64,000 bases of DNA from Sphingomonas adhaesiva. GTDB lineage: Bacteria > Pseudomonadota > Alphaproteobacteria > Sphingomonadales > Sphingomonadaceae. The position numbers and the translations under genes were made by a program. The stretch covers positions 81,001 to 145,000 of the forward strand of contig NZ_JAQIJT010000002.1 of the NCBI RefSeq assembly GCF_036946125.1, in the 5' to 3' direction. Under the pieces are notes generated by a model. That model saw nothing but the letters and a program-made list of their open reading frames with translations, was not told where the DNA came from and did not search any database. Positions 18,545 through 27,229 of this stretch are shown here, in pieces. Positions within the stretch are counted from its first letter, which is position 1. Each line of letters starts with the position of its first letter.

Positions 18545-20685
18545 CTTCCTCCCCGCACCGCACCACCACCGACGTGAAGTTCAGCCACGCGCTGACGGGT
18601 CCGTACCTGCCGACGCCCGGCAAGGCGCCGGGCTGGCCGTTCCAGGAAATGGGGCGCTGGACGATCGACGTCGCCGGGGCCGCGGACGCGTGGCTGACGG
18701 GGTTGCGCGAGTGGCGGCGCGAGCATCGGCTGCGGATCGGGCTCGACGACAGTCTGTACCGGCGCGAGGATCTGGCCTGGTCGCAGCGCAACTTCGTCCA
18801 TGCGCTGGTGATGGTCGAGGACCTGTTCTTCTTCGACCCCGATACTGGACGCTACACCGTCGACCGCTATCTCGACGATCTGGAGGCGCGGTTCGGCGGC
18901 GTCGACAGCGTGCTGCTGTGGTACATCTACCCCAATATTGGCGTGGACGATCGCGGTCAGTTCGACCTGGTCCATGACCTGCCCGGCGATCTGGATGGGC
19001 TGCGGCAGGTGGTGGACGACTTCCACGAGCGCGGGGTGAAGGTGTTCCTGCCGACGATGCCGTGGGATCACGGTACGCGTGAGGGAGACGCGCCGGACTG
19101 GGAGCGGATGGCGGACATCGTTGCCGCCACGGGCGCGGACGGGATCAACGGTGACACCTATTCCGGCGTCCCGCGCGCGTTCCACGTCGCGTGCGAGGCG
19201 CGCGGGCGCGCGGTGGTGCTGCAACCGGAATCCACCGCACAAGCCGGCGATCACATTCTCAGCTGGAACCTGCAAAGCTGGACGAAGCGCGTCCCCAACG
19301 AATCGATCCCCACGGTGCTGAAGCTGAAGTGGGTCGAGCCGCGCCACATCGTCCAGATTGAGAACCGCTGGAGCCGCGAGCGCTGGAGCGACCTGCAGCA
19401 CGCCTTCTTCAACGGCATCGGCTATGTCGCGTGGGAGAATGTGTTCGGCTTCGTCAACATGTTGACGCAGCGCGATGCCGCGACGCTGCGTCGGGTGGCG
19501 ATGATTCAGAGGCAATTCGCCGCGCTGATGACGACCGACGACTGGGTGCCCTATGCACCGACGTTGCAGGCAGGCGTCTTCGCCAGTCGCTTCCCATCGC
19601 GCGACATGACGCTGTGGGCGCTTATCAACCGCCAGGAATATGCGCTGGATGGCGATTTGATCGAAGTGCCGCATGTCGAGGGTGCGCGCTATCTCGACGT
19701 CTGGAACGGGTGCGAGGTGACGCCGCGGATAGCGCGCGACCAGGCCGTCTTCGATGGCGCGATGGATGCCCGCGGTTTCGCCGCCCTCGTGCAGGTGATG
19801 CCGGGCGCCGACGTCGAAGGACTGGCCGCGTTCCTTCGCGAGATGGCGGCCCACGCCGGCTCGCTAGCCGACCTCCCGGCGACATGGGCGCCCGCGGTGC
19901 AGGCGGTCGAGCCGGTCGCCGCGACGCGCGCCTATTGCACTTCGCCAGAGGGTATGATCGCGATCCCCGCGACGACCTTCGACTTCGCGGTACACGGCGT
20001 GGTGATCGAGGGCTATGCCGCGGAGGGCGTCGACGTCCAATATCCTTGGGAGCCGTCGCCGCGGCGCTTCCACCGCCACCGGGTCGACATCGCCGCCTTC
20101 GCGATCGACCGCTTTCCGGTGACCAATGCCGACTACAAGGCGTTCGTCGATGCGACCGGCTATGCTCCGGCGGATCGGCACAACTTCCTGCGTCACTGGC
20201 ATGACGGCTCGCCCGTACCGGGAAGCGGGCGCCAGCCGGTGGTGTGGGTCGGGGTCGAGGACGCGCGCGCTTATGCCGAATGGGCGGGCAAGCGCCTGCC
20301 GCGCGAATGGGAGTGGCAATATGCCGCGCAGGGCGACGACGGCCGCCGCTATCCCTGGGGCGATGCCTGGGACGAGCAGGCCGCGCCTGCGCCCTCGCTG
20401 GCGCGCGACATGCCCGCGCTGTCGGATGTCGATTCGCATCCGGCGGGCGCCAGCCCCTTCGGCGTGATGGCGATGACGGGGCACGTCTGGCAATGGACCG
20501 ACGTCTATCGCGACCGCCACGTCCGCGCGGCGGTGGTGCGCGGGGGCAGCCCGTACCAGCCGCACAGCTCGCACTGGTACTTTCCGCAGGGCTATGCGCT
20601 CGACCAGCATGGCAAGTACCTGTTGATGGCGCCGTCGAAGGATCGTTCGGGTGGGATCGGGTTCCGCTGTGTCGTCGACCTCTGA
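18541..20685 (+). CDS. Glycosidase-like TIM-barrel protein fused to a SUMF1/FGE-type domain
   Basis: 714 residues, no signal peptide. Residues 1-430 look like a TIM-barrel glycoside hydrolase of the alpha-galactosidase-like kind (LLWYIYPNIGVDDRG, VKVFLPTMPWDHG, ATGADGINGDTYSG, WENVFGFVNM). Residues 470-714 are a SUMF/formylglycine-enzyme-like domain (DRFPVTNADYKAFVDATGY, WAGKRLPREWEWQYAAQG, MTGHVWQWTD, GGIGFRC at the end). The cysteine pair used by true formylglycine-generating enzymes is not evident, so the domain may bind sugar or metal instead. Family comparisons do not reveal the reaction. It is coupled by ATGA to the kinase and precedes the GH127 gene, so a part in glycoside breakdown is likely. 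Confidence 0.78.
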   Translation: MTSSPHRTTTDVKFSHALTGPYLPTPGKAPGWPFQEMGRWTIDVAGAADAWLTGLREWRREHRLRIGLDDSLYRREDLAWSQRNFVHALVMVEDLFFFDPDTGRYTVDRYLDDLEARFGGVDSVLLWYIYPNIGVDDRGQFDLVHDLPGDLDGLRQVVDDFHERGVKVFLPTMPWDHGTREGDAPDWERMADIVAATGADGINGDTYSGVPRAFHVACEARGRAVVLQPESTAQAGDHILSWNLQSWTKRVPNESIPTVLKLKWVEPRHIVQIENRWSRERWSDLQHAFFNGIGYVAWENVFGFVNMLTQRDAATLRRVAMIQRQFAALMTTDDWVPYAPTLQAGVFASRFPSRDMTLWALINRQEYALDGDLIEVPHVEGARYLDVWNGCEVTPRIARDQAVFDGAMDARGFAALVQVMPGADVEGLAAFLREMAAHAGSLADLPATWAPAVQAVEPVAATRAYCTSPEGMIAIPATTFDFAVHGVVIEGYAAEGVDVQYPWEPSPRRFHRHRVDIAAFAIDRFPVTNADYKAFVDATGYAPADRHNFLRHWHDGSPVPGSGRQPVVWVGVEDARAYAEWAGKRLPREWEWQYAAQGDDGRRYPWGDAWDEQAAPAPSLARDMPALSDVDSHPAGASPFGVMAMTGHVWQWTDVYRDRHVRAAVVRGGSPYQPHSSHWYFPQGYALDQHGKYLLMAPSKDRSGGIGFRCVVDL

Positions 20686-20692
20686 GCGGGCT

Positions 20693-22486
20693 ATGACCTT
20701 CGCGCGGCCGGGTGCGGTGACGCTGGGCGGGGTGCTGGGCGAAGCGGTGACGGCGAACCGGCGCGGGCGGCTGTCGACGTTCATCACGGGGCCGGACAGC
20801 CCGGCAATCGCGATCTTCGACCCCGCGACCGCGGCCGCGAACGAGGGCGGCGACTGGTACGGCGAACATGCCGGCAAGTGGCTGTTCGCGGCGGCGCGCG
20901 CCGCCGCCCGCGCCGGTGATGCTGCGTTGCTGGCGACGGTGCGGCGCGTCGCCGATCACCTGCTATCGTTGCAGGATGCCGACGGCTATCTCGGCAACTA
21001 TCCCCCGCCCCGCCGCTTCATGGTGAAGCAGCCGCCCAAGCCGTTCACGTGGAATGGCGAGCCGGCGTGGCGGACGTGGGACGCATGGACCCACGCCTAT
21101 CTGATCCTGGGGTTGATCGAGGCATCGCGCGCGACCGGGGACGATCGCTACCTGTCGGCGGCCTGCGCGATCGGCGACTTGTTCGCCGGGGTGCTGGGCG
21201 GGGGCATCGTGCGGATCACCGATCTGGGCAACCACTTCGGCCTGTCCGCCACCGTGCTGATCGATCCGGCGTGCGAGCTGTTTTTCGCGACCGGCGACAC
21301 GCGTTACCGCGACCTAGCGCTGCTGGTGCTGGATCAGGCCGAGGCGGATCCGCACAGCGCCTTCCTGACCGCGGCGTTGGACGGCGCCGATCCGTCCACG
21401 ATCGCGACCGGCAAAGCGTATCAGCTGCTGTGGAACTTGGTCGGCCTTGCCAAGTTGCACCGTGCGACCGGCGAGCCGCACCTGCTGAAGGCGGCGCTGG
21501 CGCAGTGGCAGCGCGTGCGCGGCGAGCACCTGACGCTCGGCGGCGGACCGTGGGGCGGGGTCGCGCATCGCTCGCGGGAGGTCTTCAATGCCGCGGGCGC
21601 GTTCAGCCCCTATGGCTATGTCGAGACCTGTTCGACGATGGCGTGGATCCAGCTCAATCGCGAACTGCTCGCGGCACTGGGCGACGCGCGCTTCGCGCAG
21701 GAGATCGAGCGCGCGGCCTATAACGACCTGCTTGGTGCGCAGGCCGCGGATGGCGAAGATTGGTGCTACTACAGCTTTCCCAACGGAAAGCGCGTCCACA
21801 CCACCTATTGGCGGTGCTGCAAGTCTAGCGGGGCGATCGCGATCGAGGAACTGCCCGAACTCGCCTACGGCATCACCGCTGACGGCGCGGTCGCCATCAA
21901 TCTGCTGGTTTCGTCGACAGCCAAGCTCGACGTGCCGGGGTTCGGCGCCGTGACAATTATGCAGACCTCCGACTATCCCTTTGATGGTGTGATCCGGATA
22001 GCGATTGAGGCCGGTCAGAAAGCACTGCCGCTCGCCATCCGCATCCCCGACTGGGCCGAGGGCGCGACGCTGGACGGTCTGTCGGCTCCGCTGGCCGCCG
22101 GTGCGTACGCCCGCGTGGAAGCAAGACAACAGCTGACGTTGCGGCTGCCGATGGTGCCGCGATTGCACGCCGCAACGCTGCGCAACGTGCAGGAATCGTT
22201 GGCGCCCGACGGCGCGCCGGTGGCGCAGGAGGTGATGTGCCACGACTATGTGGCGGTGACGCGCGGTCCCCTCGTCTACGCCAGCGACCTGGTCGACGGC
22301 TTCAAGGTAGAGGAGACGGTGCGGTTGCCCGCCGATGCGGTCGCGGTCGCCGCGGACGATGCGCTTTCGCTCGTTCCGATGGATCGCGCGCCGATACCGC
22401 TGCAACCCTATTACCGCGCCGGTGGGCGCCACGATGGCGCATGGCGGCTAACATGGTTTCGCCTCGCGCCGAAGGACAGACGATGA
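20693..22486 (+). CDS. GH127 family glycoside hydrolase (beta-L-arabinofuranosidase-like)
   Basis: 597 residues from the ATG at 20693. It is an (alpha/alpha)6-barrel enzyme of the former DUF1680 family. The diagnostic region is VETCSTMAWIQLNRELL near residue 310, where Glu and Cys are expected zinc ligands, and YWRCCKSSGAIAIEELPELA near residue 373, where the Cys pair supplies a zinc ligand and the nucleophile known from characterised members. They remove beta-L-arabinofuranosyl residues from plant glycans. It has no signal peptide, so it acts on imported material. It overlaps the next gene by ATGA. An in-frame ATG at 20651 lies inside the preceding gene and is less likely. Confidence 0.88.
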   Translation: MTFARPGAVTLGGVLGEAVTANRRGRLSTFITGPDSPAIAIFDPATAAANEGGDWYGEHAGKWLFAAARAAARAGDAALLATVRRVADHLLSLQDADGYLGNYPPPRRFMVKQPPKPFTWNGEPAWRTWDAWTHAYLILGLIEASRATGDDRYLSAACAIGDLFAGVLGGGIVRITDLGNHFGLSATVLIDPACELFFATGDTRYRDLALLVLDQAEADPHSAFLTAALDGADPSTIATGKAYQLLWNLVGLAKLHRATGEPHLLKAALAQWQRVRGEHLTLGGGPWGGVAHRSREVFNAAGAFSPYGYVETCSTMAWIQLNRELLAALGDARFAQEIERAAYNDLLGAQAADGEDWCYYSFPNGKRVHTTYWRCCKSSGAIAIEELPELAYGITADGAVAINLLVSSTAKLDVPGFGAVTIMQTSDYPFDGVIRIAIEAGQKALPLAIRIPDWAEGATLDGLSAPLAAGAYARVEARQQLTLRLPMVPRLHAATLRNVQESLAPDGAPVAQEVMCHDYVAVTRGPLVYASDLVDGFKVEETVRLPADAVAVAADDALSLVPMDRAPIPLQPYYRAGGRHDGAWRLTWFRLAPKDRR

Positions 22487-23643
22487 GCGCGTTCGACGCA
22501 GTGAAGCGCACTGGCGGGGCAGGTCCGCTCGCGGGGATCAAGGTGCTCGACCTCAGCGCATATATCGCGGGTCCCTATGGGTGCACGCTCCTTGCCGATC
22601 AGGGGGCGGCCGTCATCAAGGTGGAGCCGCCCGCGGGCGACAATTTGCGCAACTATCCCTCGACATTGGAAGGAGAGAATCGCGCGTTCCTGGGCGTCAA
22701 CCGCTCTAAGCAGGGGGTGGTGCTCGACCTGAAGCGCGACGACGATCGCGCCGTTCTGCTGGCGTTGGCGGACGAGGCGGACGTGCTGGTCCACAACTTC
22801 CGTCCCGGAGTCGCCGAGCGGCTGGGCATCGACCATGCGACGCTCTCGGCCGCCAACCCCCGGCTCATCTATTGCGCCGTCACCGGCTATGGCGAGCAGG
22901 GGCCGATGGCGGGCAAGGCGGGATACGATCAGGTGCTCCAGGCCATGACGGGGATGTCGCGGCTGCAGGGCAAGGCCAGCGGTCCGCCCGAGCTGACCTA
23001 CGGTTCGCCGGTCGATTACTATGCCGCGGCGCTGGTAGCGGGCGGAGTCGCCTCCGCTTTGTACGAGCGTGAGCGCAGCGGGCAGGGCCAGTATGTAGGC
23101 GTGTCGCTGCTGCGCAGTGCGCTGACGATGCAGTCAGCGCGCATGATCCGGGGACCCGGCGAGCGCCACGACATCTCGCGCGATATGCGGTCGGGCGGCA
23201 TAACGGGACTGCATCCGACGGCTGAGGGGTGGCTCTACTTGTCAGCGAACACGGCCCACTTCTGGCGCGCGCTATGTGACCGCGTCGGGCTGCCGGAACT
23301 AGCCGACGATCCGCGCTATGATACTGTCAGGAAACGGGCCGATCGAGCCGGCGAACTCGTGCCGCGACTACGTGAAATGTTGTTGGCGCGCACCGCCGAA
23401 GAATGGGAGGATTTGCTCGCTGACTCGGTACCGTGTTCCGTAGCCCGCGGGATCGAGGAAATGTTCGACCATCCCCAAGTTGTGGCCGAGGGGCTGATGG
23501 TTGACATTCCTCATCCGACGCTTGGCCATTATCGTGGCGTAACTCGACCGCTAACCTTCTCGCGCACGCCGGTGCCTGATCCGTATTCAGCGCCGCTCCT
23601 GGATCAGGATGGGCCCAATCTCCGTAAGCTGCTGCGTCACTAG
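22483..23643 (+). CDS. CaiB/BaiF (class III) CoA-transferase
   Basis: 386 residues starting at the ATGA overlap with GH127. Family III features are clear: GIKVLDLSAYIAGPYGCTLL, AAVIKVEPPAGDNLRNY, GVNRSKQGVVLDLKRDD, and TYGSPVDYYAAALVAGGVAS, which contains the catalytic aspartate. It moves CoA between carboxylic acids in the cytoplasm. Tight coupling to a glycosidase gene is unusual and suggests that an organic acid is released from the glycoside and activated here, possibly for the CitE-like lyase in the divergent operon. It is the last gene of the rightward operon. Confidence 0.9.
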   Translation: MSAFDAVKRTGGAGPLAGIKVLDLSAYIAGPYGCTLLADQGAAVIKVEPPAGDNLRNYPSTLEGENRAFLGVNRSKQGVVLDLKRDDDRAVLLALADEADVLVHNFRPGVAERLGIDHATLSAANPRLIYCAVTGYGEQGPMAGKAGYDQVLQAMTGMSRLQGKASGPPELTYGSPVDYYAAALVAGGVASALYERERSGQGQYVGVSLLRSALTMQSARMIRGPGERHDISRDMRSGGITGLHPTAEGWLYLSANTAHFWRALCDRVGLPELADDPRYDTVRKRADRAGELVPRLREMLLARTAEEWEDLLADSVPCSVARGIEEMFDHPQVVAEGLMVDIPHPTLGHYRGVTRPLTFSRTPVPDPYSAPLLDQDGPNLRKLLRH

Positions 23644-23916
23644 AGCGGCTTCCAATATTTGCGGCCGGGCTACGAGGCTTCCACGTAGTGCTTTGTAAGA
23701 TCCAAGTGCGCCTGATCGATTAAGCAAATCCTAGGCCGCCCGCGTCCGCTCGCCGGCCAAACCGATGGCGGCTGGACGAACAGCTACCCATGGGTTAAAT
23801 CGGTCGACTTAGAGGCGCGGGAGGTGGCGGTGCGTGGTAGCGCGACTGGATACCAGCGGTGAGACTTGCATCCGGCGTTACAGCGGCTCGCCTCTGATCG
23901 CGAATGAGGAGGCGGC

Positions 23917-25140
23917 ATGACCTACGATCTGATCGTGGTGGGTGGCGGGATTGGCGGGTCGGCGCTGGCGGCGGTGATGGCCCGTACGGGCAAGTCCGTG
24001 TTGCTGCTGGAAAAGTCGACGGTCTATGAGGATCGCGTCCGCGGCGAATGGATCGCACCTTGGGGCGTGGCGGAAGCGAAGCGTCTTGGGCTCTATGACA
24101 GGCTGCTCGCGGCGGGCGGCCATCACCTCACCAGCCATGTCACATACGACGAAACGCGCGATCCCGCCGCGGCGGAGGCGGGCGCGCTGCCGCTTGGCAT
24201 GTTCGCGGAGGGGGTCGCGGGACCTTTGTGCATCCGCCACCCGGTGCATTGCCAGACGCTATTCGACGCTGCGGTCGCGATGGGCGCGACCGCGCTGCGC
24301 GATGTGACGGTCGGGGAGATCGTCCTCGGCGACGCGCCGTCCGTCACCTACGTGCATGACGGCGCTGAGCAGATAGCCCGCGCGCCACTGATTGTCGGTG
24401 CAGAGGGGCGGCAATCGTTGGTGCGGCGTGCTGCGGGGCTGACGCTGCATCAGGACAGGCCGCATCATTGGTTTGCCGGCCTGCTCGTAGACGACGTGGC
24501 GGAGATCGACCCGCTGCGCCAGACGATCGGCACCGAGGGTGATTTTGCCTTTTTGACCTTTCCGCAGGGTAATGGGCGTGTACGCGTTTACGGGGGTTGG
24601 AGCCTGTCCGACAAAGCGCGCTTCGCTGGCACTGAAGGCCCGCGGCGTTTCCTTGATGCCTTCCGGTTGCCGAGCGCCCCGCAAAATGAAGCGATCGCGA
24701 ACGGCAGCCCGGCGGGACCGCTTTTTGCGTATTACAACAATTGCAGCGTGGCCGAGCGCCCTCATGCGCCGGGCGCAGTATTGATCGGTGACGCGGCGGG
24801 GTGGAATGATCCGATCCTCGGGCTTGGCTTGTCAATAACGTATCGTGACGTGCGGATTGTGTCGGGCATCCTCAAGACCGAAGGCGGGCGGCCCGACTTC
24901 CGGCCATATGCCGTGGAGCGTGCAGAGCGAATGCGGCGGCTGCGCGCCGCTGCGGAACTGCAGGCGGGGCTCGACATGGAGTTCGGCGAGCCGGCGCGTG
25001 AGCGTCGCCGCCGCTATCATGAAGAGTGCGCGGAGGATCCCGCTTTGGGGATGCACGGCGTCGCCGTGCTGGCAGGGCCCGAAACGGTGCCGCCCGACGT
25101 CTTTACTGCGGAGCATCGCGCACGCGTTTTGGGAGCTTGA
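23917..25140 (+). CDS. FAD-dependent oxidoreductase/monooxygenase
   Basis: 407 residues. A Rossmann FAD motif at the start (LIVVGGGIGGSALAAVMARTG) is followed by a conserved glutamate (LLEKS). The second FAD signature is VLIGDAAGWNDPILGLGLS near residue 290. It resembles aromatic ring hydroxylases and geranylgeranyl reductase-like flavoproteins. The substrate is unknown. GAGGAGG precedes the ATG. The SnoaL-like gene three bases after its stop is probably co-transcribed; pairs of this kind occur in aromatic or polyketide metabolism. Confidence 0.88.
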   Translation: MTYDLIVVGGGIGGSALAAVMARTGKSVLLLEKSTVYEDRVRGEWIAPWGVAEAKRLGLYDRLLAAGGHHLTSHVTYDETRDPAAAEAGALPLGMFAEGVAGPLCIRHPVHCQTLFDAAVAMGATALRDVTVGEIVLGDAPSVTYVHDGAEQIARAPLIVGAEGRQSLVRRAAGLTLHQDRPHHWFAGLLVDDVAEIDPLRQTIGTEGDFAFLTFPQGNGRVRVYGGWSLSDKARFAGTEGPRRFLDAFRLPSAPQNEAIANGSPAGPLFAYYNNCSVAERPHAPGAVLIGDAAGWNDPILGLGLSITYRDVRIVSGILKTEGGRPDFRPYAVERAERMRRLRAAAELQAGLDMEFGEPARERRRRYHEECAEDPALGMHGVAVLAGPETVPPDVFTAEHRARVLGA

Positions 25141-25143
25141 ACC

Positions 25144-25503
25144 ATGCCGGATGCGAGTGACATCGAACGCTACAATGCCGAGTGGCTGGCGGCGTGGACC
25201 GCGAAGGATGTACCTGCCTTGTTGGCCTTCTATGCCGAAGACTGCGTCTACCGTGATCCGCAGACCGCCGCGGGGCTCCGGGGCCACGACCAGCTTCGCG
25301 CTTACCTGACGGGGTTGTTCGCCGCGACGCCCGCCATGACCTATACGCCGGACGAGATATGGTCGACGCGCGACGGCTACACCGGGCGGTGGTATTGCGA
25401 TGTCGAGGGCGGAGGGCGGCTGCGTGGATTCGATCTCGTCGTGCTCGATTGCAACCGCATCACATTAAACGAGGTCTACGTACACGATCTCAAACCTGGC
25501 TGA
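25144..25503 (+). CDS. NTF2/SnoaL-like domain protein
   Basis: 119 residues forming the cone-shaped NTF2-like fold. The segments NAEWLAAWTAKDVPALLAFY and YAEDCVYRDPQTAAGLRGHD match the SnoaL-like family, whose members are small cyclases, isomerases or binding proteins. It follows the flavoprotein gene after three bases, so it probably acts on that enzyme's substrate or product. A short GC-rich palindrome (CCGCG/CGCGG) comes just after the stop. Confidence 0.82.
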   Translation: MPDASDIERYNAEWLAAWTAKDVPALLAFYAEDCVYRDPQTAAGLRGHDQLRAYLTGLFAATPAMTYTPDEIWSTRDGYTGRWYCDVEGGGRLRGFDLVVLDCNRITLNEVYVHDLKPG

Positions 25504-25590
25504 AAACCGCGCGGCGCCGCGGATGGTCGGAAAAGCCGGCCGGTGCGTTTCGCATTATCGTTGGAGCCGGCATCTGGGTCGACGACCCAG

Positions 25591-26535
25591 CTAAGGTGCG
25601 CGCGCAAACACCACAGCGTCCGGGTTGTCGATCAAGTCTCGGATCGCTCCGACATCACCCTGATCAACCACGCCATAGACCGGCGTCGCCGCCTGTCTGG
25701 GATCGGTGATGCGCAACTGATCGGTCGCGTAGCGGTTGATCGTTTCCACCACCTGCGCCAATGGCTCGCCGCGAAAAACAAGCTTTCCACGCGTCCACGC
25801 GGTGATCGACGCGGGGTCGGCCGCTGCGGACTGGCTGATGAAGCCGATGGACTGCCCTGCGCGCGTGGCGGTTCCGAAGGCGACCTGCTCACCCTTCGAT
25901 GCCATCTTGACGATCGGTTCGGCCGACTTGCCCCCGGTAGAAGGCAGCGCAATTTCAACGACGCCCTCGACAACAGCGACCGACGCATCCTCCTGCCGCA
26001 GCGTGACGTCGAAAGCGGTGCCAACCGCGCGCACCTCGCCATGCGCGGTCGCGACAACGAACGGGCGCTGGCGATCGTGCGCCACCTCGAACAACGCCTC
26101 GCCCTGCAGCAGGCGTAGGTCGCGTCGTCCCGCGCTCAGCCGCACGGCGACCCGGCTGTCCGCCGCCAGCGTCACGGTCGATCCGTCGGCGAGGTGAATG
26201 ACGCGCCGCTCGGCATGACCCGCTGCATATTCGGTCGCAGGCAACAATGCCGCGGAATGCGACAGCCACCATCCGCTTGCTCCGCCCACGCTAGCCACGA
26301 TCGCCGCGGCGGCGGCATACGCAGTCCAACGCCGCGTCGCGGCGGGCGGTTTCTCGACTTGTGGCAGAGCGGGCCGCTCCTGCCCGCCCAGCCATGACCA
26401 GAACGCCTCCGCTTCGGCGCGATCGTCGGGGTGGATTTCGTCGTCGCGCCCATCGAGGAAGGCGTCGAACACCACTTCCGCACGCTCGGCGAGCGGCAGT
26501 GGCGGTGTCGCGGGCGGGGTGGGGCGGCGGCTCAT
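25591..26535 (-). CDS. FecR-family anti-sigma regulator
   Basis: 314 residues. The cytoplasmic N-terminal part (DUF4880-like, AERAEVVFDAFLDGRDDEIH) binds the sigma factor. One membrane helix lies near residues 72-94. The periplasmic FecR domain (ERRVIHLADGSTVTLAADSR, LLQGEALFEVAHDRQRPFVV) senses the TonB receptor. Its start overlaps the sigma factor stop by ATGA. With the ECF factor and the STN-containing receptor at 27230 it forms a cell-surface signalling unit that raises receptor expression when the ligand is bound. Confidence 0.93.
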   Translation of the reverse strand: MSRRPTPPATPPLPLAERAEVVFDAFLDGRDDEIHPDDRAEAEAFWSWLGGQERPALPQVEKPPAATRRWTAYAAAAAIVASVGGASGWWLSHSAALLPATEYAAGHAERRVIHLADGSTVTLAADSRVAVRLSAGRRDLRLLQGEALFEVAHDRQRPFVVATAHGEVRAVGTAFDVTLRQEDASVAVVEGVVEIALPSTGGKSAEPIVKMASKGEQVAFGTATRAGQSIGFISQSAAADPASITAWTRGKLVFRGEPLAQVVETINRYATDQLRITDPRQAATPVYGVVDQGDVGAIRDLIDNPDAVVFARAP

Positions 26536-27068
26536 GCGCCACGATCCATCAGATGACCCAGCCGGCGATAAAGATGCAAGGTCGCCGTGGTCAGGTGCTT
26601 TTGAACCATGCGCGGGCTGATCCCCAGCTCGCGTGCGATCTCCCCGGTGTGGCGCTCGTCGAAGCGGCGCAGCACGAACACCTCGCGCACCCGCGGCGAT
26701 AGTTCCGCCAGGGCCGCGGTGAGCGCAGCGCGGACGTCGGCGGCGCGTCGTCGCTCCTCCTGATCGGGATAGACGGCGGGATGATGCTCCTCGGCCAGTG
26801 GAACAGTCGGCATCGCGCGGCGATGGCGATCGGCGATCAAGTTAGCGGCGATGCGAAACAGATAGGCTTGCGGTGCCTCCAGCGTACGCTGCTGCGCGCT
26901 GGTCATCAGCCGCGCGCAGGCCTCTTGCACCAAGTCTTCGACCTCATGGGGGTCGCGCACCCGGCGCGCGACAAAGGCGCGCAGCGCGGCGCGATAGCTC
27001 GCGAATGCCTCTTCGTCCCACGCCTCCGGGGGGATCGCGGTCGCGTCGGTCGCGTGCTGCTGTGTCAT
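26532..27068 (-). CDS. ECF sigma-70 factor (FecI-like)
   Basis: 178 residues from the ATG at 27068, which has AGGGG upstream. Region 2 is visible as DPHEVEDLVQEACARLMTS and AYLFRIAANLIADRHRR; region 4 as LSPRVREVFVLRRFDERHTG and EIARELGISPRMVQKHL. It directs RNA polymerase to the receptor gene promoter and is held by FecR at 25591. It is divergent from the receptor gene across about 160 bases. An ATG at 27137 is open but gives an atypical extension. Confidence 0.93.
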   Translation of the reverse strand: MTQQHATDATAIPPEAWDEEAFASYRAALRAFVARRVRDPHEVEDLVQEACARLMTSAQQRTLEAPQAYLFRIAANLIADRHRRAMPTVPLAEEHHPAVYPDQEERRRAADVRAALTAALAELSPRVREVFVLRRFDERHTGEIARELGISPRMVQKHLTTATLHLYRRLGHLMDRGA

Positions 27069-27229
27069 GCCCCTGCCATCCCGCCAGTGATGACGCGAAC
27101 CGGGGTGCAATGCGAACGTGGAATACCGCGCGCGCAAAAAAATAACGGCGGTCAGGTTCGCGAACGGCCATTCCTTGCGTCATCACATGAAACGACAGGC
27201 GCAGGGACCTGTCGCGGTCGGGGGACCAG

